DNA of 64,000 nucleotides. It comes from Algoriphagus oliviformis. GTDB taxonomy: Bacteria; Bacteroidota; Bacteroidia; Cytophagales; Cyclobacteriaceae. Location of the stretch: contig NZ_JAFKCT010000003.1 of assembly GCF_017254915.1 (NCBI RefSeq), forward strand, positions 455,874 through 519,873, read 5' to 3'. Of this stretch, positions 25,321 through 34,001 are shown piece by piece; the first letter of the stretch is position 1; the number at the start of each line of letters is the position of its first letter. The notes beneath the pieces were generated by a model. It searched no databases. It was given only the letters and a program-made list of their open reading frames with translations, and was not told the origin of the DNA. The translations under genes were made by a program, and so were the position numbers.

Positions 25321-25397
25321 GTTCAAACCAATAAAAAAGCCCCAGAAATCTTCTGAGGCTTGATGTGGAAGTTGAGGGATTCGAACCCCCGACCCTC
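25321..25397. repeat. Direct repeat copy B overlapping the intact tRNA-Val
   Basis: Partner of the repeat at 24384; here it runs from the GTTCAAACCA flank through the terminator into the intact tRNA-Val gene. Confidence 0.85.
25331..25360 (-). terminator. Terminator of the tRNA-Val operon
   Basis: A 10-bp stem (AGCCTCAGAA/TTCTGGGGCT, one G-T pair) with a 3-nt loop and T6 on the minus strand, 5 bp after the second tRNA. Confidence 0.85.
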
Positions 25398-25440
25398 TGC
25401 TTGTAAGGCAGATGCTCTGAACCAGCTGAGCTAAACTTCC
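25366..25440 (-). tRNA. tRNA-Val (anticodon TAC), second copy
   Basis: On the minus strand the 75-nt cloverleaf has acceptor stem GGAAGTT/AACTTCC, a D-arm AGCTCAGCTGGTTCAGAGC, anticodon loop CTTACAA with TAC, and T-loop GGTTCGAATCC. The discriminator is A, and CCA is not encoded. It is identical by eye to the copy at 25468 and overlaps direct repeat copy B at its 3' end. Confidence 0.96.
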
Positions 25441-25467
25441 GAATATCTTGAATCGGGTAATAAAATG

Positions 25468-25542
25468 TGGAAGTTGAGGGATTCGAACCCCCGACCCTCT
25501 GCTTGTAAGGCAGATGCTCTGAACCAGCTGAGCTAAACTTCC
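25468..25542 (-). tRNA. tRNA-Val (anticodon TAC), first copy
   Basis: Same 75-nt sequence as the copy at 25366, separated by a 27-bp spacer, so the two form a tandem transcribed from the right. No CCA is encoded. Confidence 0.96.
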
Positions 25543-25684
25543 GATTCCCTTTCCGTCCGAAAGGGAATGCAAAGGTAACCGCTATTCCTTTCTAGTCAAT
25601 ACCCTGTTTGATATTTCCAGAAAACAATCACTCAATTCATTGAAAATGAGAATGAAAAAATCCTGATGCCCCAGGCGTTTCACC

Positions 25685-27511
25685 TCAATCCAGATTCACC
25701 ATAAACCCCGCCCTAAACCATCTCCCGGGCATCTGCACGGTACCAGCCTCCACGTAGTCGGTATTGGTGATGTTGGACGCCTCGGCAAAGAAGCCCAGCT
25801 TGCCCACTCTGTTGTAGTCCACCCGCATGTCCAGGACAAAGTAGGGATCTTGGCTCACCCGCTCTACATAGCGCATTTTGGTGTTCCACTCGATCTTTTT
25901 TCCAAAGCCGACCAATAGGCCGCCGATCAGCTGGTTTTTCAAAGCCGTGAGTGCATAGCGGGATTCCACGCCCGGCTGGGCGATGAAGTTTGCATCGATG
26001 TAGTTGTAGGAAAGCATCAGCTCCTTCAGCTGCACCACCGAATTGCTGGGATTGACGCGGTAGTAGGCTGATGCCTCGACGCCGTTGAAAGTGACTTCGT
26101 TGAAATTTTGCGGCTGCCAAGGCTCCTCCGAGGAAGTCCGCGTCCACTCGATCAGGTTTTCGGAGTGACGGTTGAAGTACACCAGCTCCCCTCTCCAGTT
26201 GTCACGGTTCCATTTTCCTCCAAACTCAAACGAAAGGGCCTGCTCGGGCTGTAGGTCGGGGTTGCCGATATTCGTCGGCCCGACATAGTACAGATCGTTG
26301 TAGGTCGGAATGCGGAAGCTGGAGCCGATTCCGGAGTAAAGACGGATAGATTTTGTCGCCTGAAAGCCCACTTCCGCTCCGGGAAAATGCTTCCAGCCAT
26401 ACTCCGAATAGTAGTTGGAGTACAAGCCACCGCGGATATCGACTTTCTCCGCAAGGGTAACCATCTGCTCCAAGAAGATCCCGCTCAGCACCCGGTCATG
26501 GTTGCCGAGGTTGGTGCTTTCGATCTGCTCCTTCCGCACTTCCACCCCGAAGCCAGCCGTCCCCAGCTTGCTTTTGACGGTTCCGTTGGTTTCCAGGGCG
26601 AAGACATCCGAGGTGTGAAAATTTTGGTAGAAAGTAGGCTCGTTCCTTTTCAATCGGTACTCGTCCTCATTTCTTCTCCAGTAGCCGCGGGTCTGGAGGC
26701 TAAAATCTCCCGAAGCGTAGGTATGGCTCAGCGAGGTCAGGGTAGTCTGCACGCTTTCCCATTGGTCAGGAAAGGTAGAAGCATAGAAGCCATTCGCTCC
26801 AAAAGTCCGATCCGCATAGGCCACCATGCCCCGAATGGCGTTTTTGGCATTGAGGTCTATCCCGCCTTCGTAGAAAAGGTTGGTCACCTGATAGTCGGAG
26901 TTGTACTGATAGCCATCCGAGTCGTCGTAGGAGATGGCAAGGTTTTGCTTGTACTTGCCTGCCGGCAAAGCCCCGGCAAGGCTGATGCCTTTCATCCCAA
27001 AATCCCCGGCATAGCCCTGCAATCTAAGGCTCCGCGTATCGGAAAGGCTGGTGATCACATTCACCGCGCCGGTGTAGGCATTTTGTCCAAAAATCCGTGA
27101 AGCCGGGCCTTTCAGCACCTCGACCCGGTCGATATTGACCATGGGCACGGGGATGTTCATCATGTGGTGGCCGGTCTGGGGATCGCTGAGCTTGATGCCG
27201 TTTACCAGCATCAGCGTCTGCTCAAAGGAACCGCCACGAATCCCGATATCGGCCTGCACGCCCGTGACGCCGCGCTGCCGGATGTCCACCCCCGGCACAA
27301 AGGCCAGCACCTCGGGAAGGCTCCGGCCGGGAGTGGTCTCGATCTGCTGCCGATCCACCAGGGAGATGTTTCGGCTCTGCTTCGAAAAGGGAAGCTGGAT
27401 GCGGTTTTCCTGGATGAGGACCTCATCCAGCTTTTGGGTAGTCGTGTCGGTTTGGGCTTTTGCGGTAAACCACAGCAGCGCCAAGCCGCCAGTCAAAAGG
27501 ATTTTTTTCAT
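25685..27511 (-). CDS. TonB-dependent receptor (BtuB-like layout)
   Basis: A 608-residue outer-membrane receptor that imports a ligand with energy from TonB. After the signal (cut near AKAQ) comes a short TonB-box-like KLDEVLIQE, a plug domain (RSLPEVLAFVPGVDIRQRG, GSFEQTLMLVNGIKL, VEVLKGPASRIFGQNA) and a 22-strand-type barrel ending in aromatic strands. There is no N-terminal carboxypeptidase-like domain and no SusD partner, unlike SusC proteins. No B12 riboswitch was seen upstream, so the ligand is undetermined. It is divergent from the M1 peptidase gene. Confidence 0.92.
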   Translation of the reverse strand: MKKILLTGGLALLWFTAKAQTDTTTQKLDEVLIQENRIQLPFSKQSRNISLVDRQQIETTPGRSLPEVLAFVPGVDIRQRGVTGVQADIGIRGGSFEQTLMLVNGIKLSDPQTGHHMMNIPVPMVNIDRVEVLKGPASRIFGQNAYTGAVNVITSLSDTRSLRLQGYAGDFGMKGISLAGALPAGKYKQNLAISYDDSDGYQYNSDYQVTNLFYEGGIDLNAKNAIRGMVAYADRTFGANGFYASTFPDQWESVQTTLTSLSHTYASGDFSLQTRGYWRRNEDEYRLKRNEPTFYQNFHTSDVFALETNGTVKSKLGTAGFGVEVRKEQIESTNLGNHDRVLSGIFLEQMVTLAEKVDIRGGLYSNYYSEYGWKHFPGAEVGFQATKSIRLYSGIGSSFRIPTYNDLYYVGPTNIGNPDLQPEQALSFEFGGKWNRDNWRGELVYFNRHSENLIEWTRTSSEEPWQPQNFNEVTFNGVEASAYYRVNPSNSVVQLKELMLSYNYIDANFIAQPGVESRYALTALKNQLIGGLLVGFGKKIEWNTKMRYVERVSQDPYFVLDMRVDYNRVGKLGFFAEASNITNTDYVEAGTVQMPGRWFRAGFMVNLD

Positions 27512-27669
27512 CAGATTGGGTATAAAATCTTACCCAAATGTAAACGGCGATTTCTCCACCAACCAAACAAATCCACCTTCTAGTTTTTGCCCCGGCGCCT
27601 TTCGCTCGTCAAAAAAAAGTTTAACAAGAAGGCGGACATGCTTATTTTCAGCGCCAAATATCAAACCCA

Positions 27670-29625
27670 ATGAGAAAAACAAACTTACTGGGACTGGCCC
27701 TCTCGGCGTTTCTGATGACCGGAAGCCTTTCCCTATTTGCCCAGCAAGGCAGAGAAAACAACCAACAGGACTTTTCGGAATTCATGGACCGAAAAGGCAA
27801 CTACTACCGCAGCGCATCCGGCAAGCCGGGTGAGGGATACTGGCAAAACGCCGCCGACTATCAGATCGAGGTAGCGCTGGATGAAGCCAACTTCACCCTC
27901 GCGGGAAAAGTCACCCTCACCTATACCAACAACAGTCCCGAGCCGCTGGACTTCATCTGGATGCAGATGGAGCAAAATCGATTCACCGAGACTTCCCGCG
28001 GCACGCTCACCACGCCCGTACAGGGCAACCGCTACAACGGCGACGTGGACGGAGGATATGAGATCTCCAACCTCAGCGCAAAAGTCGGCAACAAGGGAGC
28101 CGCCTCTTCCAACTACATGATCGACGACACCCGCATGCAGGTGTGGTTTGCGGAGCCGATTCCGGCAAAAGGCGGAAAGGCGACCGTGTCCATGGACTTT
28201 TCCTTCAAAGTCCCACAAAAAGGCATGGACCGCATGGGTCGCCTGAAAGTGGCTGACGGCTGGATCTACGCCTTTGCGCAGTGGTATCCCAAAGTGGCGG
28301 TCTTTGACGACATCGAAGGCTGGAATGTGGAGCCTTACCTAGGCGCCGGCGAATTCTACCTCGAGTACGGCAACTTTGACTACAAAGTCACCGTGCCTTA
28401 CAACCACATCGTGGTGGGTTCCGGCAAGCTGATGAACCCAAATGAGGTGCTTTCCAAAGAGCTGCAAAACCGCTACGCCAAAGCTTCCCAAAGCGAAGAG
28501 ACCGTTTTCCTGATCACGCCAGAGGAAATCAAAAACACCCAAGTCACCCGTCCCAAGCAAGACGGCACCGTGACCTGGCACTTCCAGATCAAAAACTCCA
28601 GGGACATCGCTTTCGCGACCTCTGACTCCTTCATCTGGGATGCTTCCAAAATCAACCTGCCTTCCGGCAAGACCATTTTGGCACAGTCCGTCTATCCCAA
28701 GGAAAGCCAAGGCCAAGAGGCCTGGGGCCGCTCCACCGAGTACACCAAGGCCTCCATCGAGCACTACTCCAAGCAGTGGTATGAGTTCCCTTGGGAAACG
28801 GCTACGAACGTCGCCGCTGAGATCGGCGGGATGGAATATCCCGGCCTGAACTTTTGCCACTACACTTCCAAGGGCCGCGGTCTCTGGGGCGTGACCGACC
28901 ACGAGTTTGGCCACAACTGGTTCCCGATGATCGTCGGCAGCAACGAAAGACGCTACGCCTGGATGGACGAAGGCTTCAACACCTTCATCAATCACTACAG
29001 CACGCTGGACTTCAACAGCGGCGAATACCCAAGCACGCTCAACGAAACCAGAAGATTCAACAACTACTTCACCAGCGACAGCCGTGAGGGAATCGACAAC
29101 TATCCCGACGTGACCAACCTGCAAAACCTCGGCATGGTCGCGTACCGCAAGCCGGGCATAGGCCTGGTCGTACTGCGTGAGTACATCCTCGGCCACGAGC
29201 GCTTTGACAATGCCTTCAGATCCTACATCAAAACCTGGGCATACAAGCATCCACAGCCCGCCGACTTCTTCAACCACATGGAGAACGTGGCCGGTGAAAA
29301 CCTGTCTTGGTTTTGGAAAGGCTGGTTCTACGGCAACGGCAACATCGACCTCGGAATCGTAGGAGTTCAGCCTTACGGTGGAAACTATCTCGTCAGCATC
29401 GAAAACAAAGGGGAAATCCCGATGCCGGTGCTACTGGAAGTGACCTACGACGACGGTTCCAAAGAGCGCGTGAAGCTGCCGGTGGAAATCTGGCAAAGAG
29501 GCGACAACTGGATCCACCAGATCAAAACCACCAAAAAAGTTACCGCGGTGGTCATAGATCCGGACAAAGTCATGCCGGACATCAACCTGGCAAACGACAG
29601 CTGGCCAGTCGAAATTTATAAGTAA
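27670..29625 (+). CDS. M1 family zinc metallopeptidase
   Basis: A 651-residue exported aminopeptidase-like enzyme. The signal ends near LFAQ. The zinc site is HEFGH (His411, His415) with the third ligand Glu434 in MDEGFN. The exopeptidase loop is GGMEY, a variant of the family GxMEN. N-terminal beta-sandwich segments (VALDEANFTLAGKVTLTYTN) precede it. The C-terminal part is shorter than in aminopeptidase N, as is common in Bacteroidetes secreted members. The terminator lies about 145 bp downstream beyond an intergenic repeat, so the gene is monocistronic. Confidence 0.94.
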   Translation: MRKTNLLGLALSAFLMTGSLSLFAQQGRENNQQDFSEFMDRKGNYYRSASGKPGEGYWQNAADYQIEVALDEANFTLAGKVTLTYTNNSPEPLDFIWMQMEQNRFTETSRGTLTTPVQGNRYNGDVDGGYEISNLSAKVGNKGAASSNYMIDDTRMQVWFAEPIPAKGGKATVSMDFSFKVPQKGMDRMGRLKVADGWIYAFAQWYPKVAVFDDIEGWNVEPYLGAGEFYLEYGNFDYKVTVPYNHIVVGSGKLMNPNEVLSKELQNRYAKASQSEETVFLITPEEIKNTQVTRPKQDGTVTWHFQIKNSRDIAFATSDSFIWDASKINLPSGKTILAQSVYPKESQGQEAWGRSTEYTKASIEHYSKQWYEFPWETATNVAAEIGGMEYPGLNFCHYTSKGRGLWGVTDHEFGHNWFPMIVGSNERRYAWMDEGFNTFINHYSTLDFNSGEYPSTLNETRRFNNYFTSDSREGIDNYPDVTNLQNLGMVAYRKPGIGLVVLREYILGHERFDNAFRSYIKTWAYKHPQPADFFNHMENVAGENLSWFWKGWFYGNGNIDLGIVGVQPYGGNYLVSIENKGEIPMPVLLEVTYDDGSKERVKLPVEIWQRGDNWIHQIKTTKKVTAVVIDPDKVMPDINLANDSWPVEIYK

Positions 29626-29678
29626 CGCGTCACATACACGATGCTGACAAATGGATTTCGTGCCCTGGGTGCCGCGGG

Positions 29679-29711
29679 TCGGAAGACCGATGACCGAAGA
29701 CCGAAGTTGCG
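29679..29711. repeat. Dispersed intergenic repeat, short copy
   Basis: The core GGAAGACCGATGACCGAAGA followed by CCGAAGT matches the repeats at 35281 and 55321. The rest of the 29626-29937 gap holds a terminator and the leader of the next gene. Confidence 0.75.
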
Positions 29712-29768
29712 CCTAGACTAGTGTTTTGCACCTATTTGTCTCGCATTCGTTTGTGAAAGACTCAAGAT

Positions 29769-29795
29769 GCCCCTGGAGAGATCCGGGGGCTTTTT
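29769..29795 (+). terminator. Terminator after the M1 peptidase
   Basis: GCCCCTGG pairs with CCGGGGGC around a 6-nt loop, followed by T5. Confidence 0.78.
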
Positions 29796-29937
29796 CGTTC
29801 TATCCGAGAAAAACTCAAGGCATCCCTTCTACGGTTCACTCCCCTATTCCTACGATTGGCTTCCTTCTGCTTTTTTGGCGAGACTTCTTGCCGCACCTTG
29901 GTATCATCATTTGATTCCTTTGAAAAACAACCCTACT

Positions 29938-31047
29938 ATGAACCGACTCCTACTCCTGCTGCTTTTTCTGGCCTCCCCGATCTTTTGCGGAGAGGTGCTG
30001 GCACAAAATACCAGCGTCACCGCCCGCTCCAGCGGTTCCAACACCTCCAAGTGGACCGTCAACGACAACAGACAAAAGTCCAGCCTGGAAACCAACGGAA
30101 AGATCACCATCTCCGAGGATGAGAAAAGTATCGCCTCCATCTCTCCAGGCGGCTACCTCAAGATCGAGCGCACGACCTTTGGCAACTCCAGATCCCTTTT
30201 CATCACCAACAAGGGCGGCAGCCTCGACTACGAGTACAAGGAAGGCGGAAGGTCAAAACCCTTCGAGCCGGACGGCCGCATCTGGCTGAGCGAAATCCTC
30301 CCCGACCTGCTCAACTCCACCACCATCGGGGCCGAAGCCCGGGTGGACCGCTACTACGCCAAAGGAGGTGCGAAGTCCGTCTTGGGACTGATGTCCCAGC
30401 TCAAAAGCGACCACGTGAAGTCCGCCTACCTCGGCATTCTGATGAAGAAAAACCTCAGCCAGTCTGAGACCTCCGCGGTGATAGACGCCGTACCCTCCCA
30501 GCTGGATTCCGACCACTACAAGCTGGAAGTGTACAAAAAAGTCCCACCGGCCTACTTCAAAGATATCAACCAGCTGACCCGGGCGGTGAGCAACATCGAC
30601 TCGGACCATTTCAAAACCGAACTGCTGAAGCCAATCTTCAAGACCAACGTGCTCGCAGGCCAAGGCGAAAAGGCCCTTCAGCTCATCAACTTGGTGGACA
30701 GCGACCACTTCAAGCTGGAGATCGCCAAAAGCATCCCTTTCCAAAACATCTCCACCCAAGACCTGCGCTTCCTCGTAGAAAGTGTAGTGCCCAAAATCGA
30801 CTCCGACCACTTCAAAAACGAACTGCTCAAAAGCGTGATCAACACGAACAATCTGACCGAAGAACGCGCACTGATCATCCTCAACGGCGTAAAAAGCATG
30901 GACAGCGACCACTTCAAGGCCGAGACGCTGAAGTCCCTATGCGCCAAGCAGCCCTCCGAGCGGGTCAAGCAGCAAATCCGGGAAGTGGCCAAGACATCGA
31001 TCGAATCATCCCACTTCCTGGGCGAGGTGATGCGCTGCGCGGCCTAA
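29938..31047 (+). CDS. Secreted protein with seven SDHxK repeats
   Basis: A 369-residue exported protein with signal ending near VLAQ. Residues about 25-105 are beta-rich (GKITISEDEKSIASISPGGY, LFITNKGGSLDYEYKEGG). From about residue 140 on, a helical unit of 31-34 residues repeats seven times, each marked by (D/K)SDH(F/Y/V)K followed by an ELLK-like helix; the motif serines are at 157, 191, 222, 255, 289, 323 and 357, and the last is degenerate (ESSHF). The layout resembles the periplasmic domain linked to some M56-type peptidases, but no peptidase or membrane part is present here. I start at the ATG at 29938; an upstream frame to 29767 is non-coding. Function unknown. Confidence 0.85.
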   Translation: MNRLLLLLLFLASPIFCGEVLAQNTSVTARSSGSNTSKWTVNDNRQKSSLETNGKITISEDEKSIASISPGGYLKIERTTFGNSRSLFITNKGGSLDYEYKEGGRSKPFEPDGRIWLSEILPDLLNSTTIGAEARVDRYYAKGGAKSVLGLMSQLKSDHVKSAYLGILMKKNLSQSETSAVIDAVPSQLDSDHYKLEVYKKVPPAYFKDINQLTRAVSNIDSDHFKTELLKPIFKTNVLAGQGEKALQLINLVDSDHFKLEIAKSIPFQNISTQDLRFLVESVVPKIDSDHFKNELLKSVINTNNLTEERALIILNGVKSMDSDHFKAETLKSLCAKQPSERVKQQIREVAKTSIESSHFLGEVMRCAA

Positions 31048-31071
31048 GCGCCAAAGCTTTTGTAACTTGAT

Positions 31072-31096
31072 GCCCCGACCAATGCGGTCGGGGCCC
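31072..31096 (+). terminator. Possible terminator after the SDHxK gene
   Basis: GCCCCGACC pairs with GGTCGGGGC around a 5-nt loop, but the following T run is weak (CCTAGTTTTGG), so termination may be partial and allow read-through to the kinase operon. Confidence 0.5.
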
Positions 31097-31111
31097 TAGT
31101 TTTGGAAATAA

Positions 31112-32155
31112 ATGAAGGAAAAACTCCTGTCTTTTTTGCTTGCCGCGGCACTCACAGCCTGTCTGACCGCCTACCTCTTTTACCACGTGGGCCTCATCAG
31201 CTGGATGCGGGAGCTATCCGCCACCCAGTGGGTCACCCTAGCCGGGATGATCATCGGAGCGGGACTGCTTATTTCGCAGGGCTACCGCTTTATCATCCAG
31301 GTACGTCCTTGGGACCAGGGCCACGTGACGCGCTCGATGGCGCTTCTGACCATCCTCACAGGTACCTTGGCCGCCTACACCTACTTTCTGGATGTGATGG
31401 TACAGGACTGGCTCTTGGATTTGGGAGAAAACACAAGCCCCTCCACGGGCAGCCTTTTGCTCAAGGGCGGATTGGTCAGCCTGATCCTCTCCCTGCTGAT
31501 CATCTGGATAGACTACTCTTGGTTTGCCTTTGCCCGCTACTCCAAGGAGACCATCCATCGCCTCCGCGAGGAGCGCAACAAAAAAGAACTGCAGTTCAAC
31601 CTCCTACGCTCCCAACTGACCCCGCATTTCCTTTTCAACTCACTCAACACCGCCTCCTACCTGGCGACTTCCCACCCCGACCAAGCGGAGGAATTCATCC
31701 GTAAGCTGGCCTTCAATTTCACCAACCTCATCCGCAACGGCATACAGCCGCTCAACAGCCTGGAGCGGGAGCTGGAGATCGTGGACAACTACATGCACCT
31801 GATGAAGGTGCGCTACGGAGACAAAGTCCTGCTGGAAAAACGGGTCAAAGCCGGTATGGAAGCCAAGCTCTTGCCCGCACTCGGAATTCAGCTTTTGGTG
31901 GAAAATGCCATGAAACACAACGTGGCAAGCCTCGAATCTCCGCTGAAGATCATGATCACCGCCGAGCAGCAGCAGGTGGTCGTGACCAATACGCTTACCC
32001 AAAAGCCTGAAAAAGTGGAGTCCACCGGCATAGGCCTCAGAAACCTGAAAGAGCGCTACCTCCACCATGGCCGCGCCATACCCACGGTCTCCCAGCAGGG
32101 AGGCTTCTACGAAGTCCATCTCCCCTACGTCACGCCAAAAGACAGCCAGCGATGA
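31112..32155 (+). CDS. LytS-type sensor histidine kinase
   Basis: A 347-residue membrane kinase of the His_kinase (PF06580) group. Four hydrophobic helices lie in the first 140 residues (from AAALTACLTAYLFYHVG to GGLVSLILSLLIIWIDY). The H-box is SQLTPHFLFNSLNT with phosphorylatable His172, followed by EELEIVDNYMHLMKVRYGD-like helices, the N-box LLVENAMKHN, and the G-box GIGLRNLKERY, so the kinase core is complete. It overlaps the next gene by 4 bp and forms an operon with a second, degenerate kinase and a LytTR regulator. The short periplasmic loops suggest a membrane-embedded signal. Confidence 0.92.
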   Translation: MKEKLLSFLLAAALTACLTAYLFYHVGLISWMRELSATQWVTLAGMIIGAGLLISQGYRFIIQVRPWDQGHVTRSMALLTILTGTLAAYTYFLDVMVQDWLLDLGENTSPSTGSLLLKGGLVSLILSLLIIWIDYSWFAFARYSKETIHRLREERNKKELQFNLLRSQLTPHFLFNSLNTASYLATSHPDQAEEFIRKLAFNFTNLIRNGIQPLNSLERELEIVDNYMHLMKVRYGDKVLLEKRVKAGMEAKLLPALGIQLLVENAMKHNVASLESPLKIMITAEQQQVVVTNTLTQKPEKVESTGIGLRNLKERYLHHGRAIPTVSQQGGFYEVHLPYVTPKDSQR

Positions 32156-33237
32156 AGTCATTCCCCGACATCAAGCCCATCCACCGTCTGGTCTTGCCGA
32201 TCCTGGTCGGCACGCTGGCCTACTTGGCCATCCTCCTGGCCTTTGACACGGTGGAGCGCATGCTGGAGGACTTTTTTACCCGGGAGCTGCTCTTCTGCGT
32301 GGTCCTCAGCATCGTCCTGCTGGAGGCCAACCGGGGACTTTTGTTGGCTTTTAAGCAAAAGCTCGTCTATTCCCGTGCCTTCGGAAAGTACGCCTCCGCT
32401 CTGATCCTCTGCTCCGCCGCCACCTGCATCCTGGTAGTCAGCGGGCTGTTGATCGGCTACTTTTCCTGGTTTGAAAACATGACCGAGGTGGCCGTCTACA
32501 CCACCGAGCTCAAGATCTTCAATGGAATCTTCCTTTTCGTTACGCTGCTTTTCCAAAGCCACTTTTTGGGCTTTTACCTGATCCACAAGCGCTTTGAGCG
32601 GGAGCTGGAGCGGGAAAGTCGAAAAAAGGAAAGCCTGGATCGGGACGTCAGCCTTTTCCACTACCGGCTCAACCCGCAGTTTCTCCTGACCTGCCTGGAC
32701 GCCATCCTGCTGAGACTGAAAGAAAAGCAGCACGAGGAGGCCGACGAGGGCATCCTGCTCCTGTCGGAGATCTATCGCCATTCCCTCCACTCCCGGGAGG
32801 AGCTGGTACCGCTGGAGGAGGAGCTTGCGGCCATGAGGCTCAAGGCGGCATTTCTCAACCAGTTTGTGTCCAAACACATCGAAATAAGCAAGCCGACGGG
32901 AGAGCAAGACTTCCTGCTGGTGCCCCGCACCCTGACCCAGCTCCTGGAAGCCGTCGCCTATTCGCAGCTTTCTTCCTCTTCGGCTCCGCTCACCATCACC
33001 GTGGACATACATCGAGACCAGCTGGAGCTGAGCTTCCCCTGCACCTTTTCTCTGACGGCAGAGGAGCAGCTCTACAGCGCGCTCCACGAGGTGCAGCAGC
33101 AATACGCCTGGCTCCACAAAAGCCTGAAATGGACCGCCAACTCCACCTTTTTCATCTATATTCCCTTGGAAAAACCCTTTGAAGAGCTGCCTCTTCAGGA
33201 GAAACCCAAACCTACCTCCACCACCCAGCCCAAATGA
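32152..33237 (+). CDS. Degenerate LytS-like histidine kinase (probable pseudokinase)
   Basis: A 361-residue paralogue of the upstream kinase with four N-terminal membrane helices and a coiled linker (KRFERELERESRKKESLDRD). The H-box is FHYRLNPQFLLTCLDA: the expected His is Gln176. The C-terminal half shows no N-box or GxGL G-box, and the segment where ATP would bind reads SQLSSSSAPLTITVDIHRD. It therefore should neither bind ATP in the usual way nor be phosphorylated, and may act as a sensor or scaffold for its neighbour. It overlaps the flanking genes by 4 bp each. The frame is intact, which argues against simple decay. Confidence 0.88.
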   Translation: MKSFPDIKPIHRLVLPILVGTLAYLAILLAFDTVERMLEDFFTRELLFCVVLSIVLLEANRGLLLAFKQKLVYSRAFGKYASALILCSAATCILVVSGLLIGYFSWFENMTEVAVYTTELKIFNGIFLFVTLLFQSHFLGFYLIHKRFERELERESRKKESLDRDVSLFHYRLNPQFLLTCLDAILLRLKEKQHEEADEGILLLSEIYRHSLHSREELVPLEEELAAMRLKAAFLNQFVSKHIEISKPTGEQDFLLVPRTLTQLLEAVAYSQLSSSSAPLTITVDIHRDQLELSFPCTFSLTAEEQLYSALHEVQQQYAWLHKSLKWTANSTFFIYIPLEKPFEELPLQEKPKPTSTTQPK

Positions 33238-34001
33238 AAGTCCTGCTGATAGAAGACGAAATCCCGGCCATCGAGAAAGTCACTCACTTCCTGGCCAAGT
33301 ACGACCCGGATTCGCAGCTGCTGGGAGTCGCCAAGTCCATCGCCGAGGCCGTTCCGCTTCTGACCAGTCTCGGCCCCGAGGCTGATGTACTGCTCATGGA
33401 CGTGCACTTGGAGGACGGGCTTTCTTTTCAGGCGCTGGATCGGGTTGGTTTTTTCAAGCCGGTGATCTTCATCACGGCGCATAGCCAATATGCGCTGGAG
33501 GCATTCAAGGCCAATGGCATCGACTACTTGGTCAAGCCCATCAGCTATGCGGCCTTTGCCGCGAGCCTGGACAAGCTGCGCCAGCTTCGGGACAAGCCCG
33601 CCGTCCTCCAGCCCAACATTTGGCAGCAGCTGGCCAAGCCCTCCTACAAGGAGCGCTTCATGGTCAAGATCGGCGAGCACATCCACTCCGTGCCCGCCCA
33701 GACAGTCCGGATTTTTTTCGCAGAGGGAAAAAACACCTACCTGATCCGGGAAGACGGCAGAAAACTCATCACCGACTACAAGATGGAAACGCTGGAAGAA
33801 GTCCTGAATCCGGAGCACTTCTTCCGGGTAAACCGGAGCTACCTCATCCATCTCGACGCCATCAAAGACGTGCTGGTCTACTCCAACAGCCGCCTAAAAA
33901 TCAACCCCAACTTCCCCTTTGCCGAGGAGATCATCGTCAGCCGCGACCGGGTGCAGGGATTCAAGCAGTGGCTGGATGGGGAAAGAAAGTCGGATTTTTG
34001 A
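33234..34001 (+). CDS. LytTR-family response regulator
   Basis: A 255-residue regulator. The receiver domain has Glu7-Asp8-Glu9, the phosphoacceptor Asp56 in LLMDVHLEDG, the Thr in FITAHSQYA and Lys in LVKPI. After a linker comes a LytTR DNA-binding domain (IFFAEGKNTYLIREDGRKL, HFFRVNRSYLIHLDAI). It overlaps the pseudokinase gene by 4 bp and closes the operon; the active kinase at 31112 is the likely phosphate donor. Target genes are unknown. Confidence 0.93.
   Translation: MKVLLIEDEIPAIEKVTHFLAKYDPDSQLLGVAKSIAEAVPLLTSLGPEADVLLMDVHLEDGLSFQALDRVGFFKPVIFITAHSQYALEAFKANGIDYLVKPISYAAFAASLDKLRQLRDKPAVLQPNIWQQLAKPSYKERFMVKIGEHIHSVPAQTVRIFFAEGKNTYLIREDGRKLITDYKMETLEEVLNPEHFFRVNRSYLIHLDAIKDVLVYSNSRLKINPNFPFAEEIIVSRDRVQGFKQWLDGERKSDF

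Noticed and set aside
25144..25572. A 142-codon frame crossing both tRNA-Val genes
   Set aside because: Its repeated SLAQLVQSICLTSRGSGVRI segment is the translation of the two identical tRNAs, not a protein.
27512..27669. Possible cobalamin riboswitch before the TonB-dependent receptor
   Set aside because: The B12-box core was not found in this 158-bp divergent region, so the BtuB-like label is only structural.
29767..29937. N-terminal extension of the SDHxK protein
   Set aside because: The extension overlaps the terminator hairpin and would bury the signal peptide; the ATG at 29938 is the right start.
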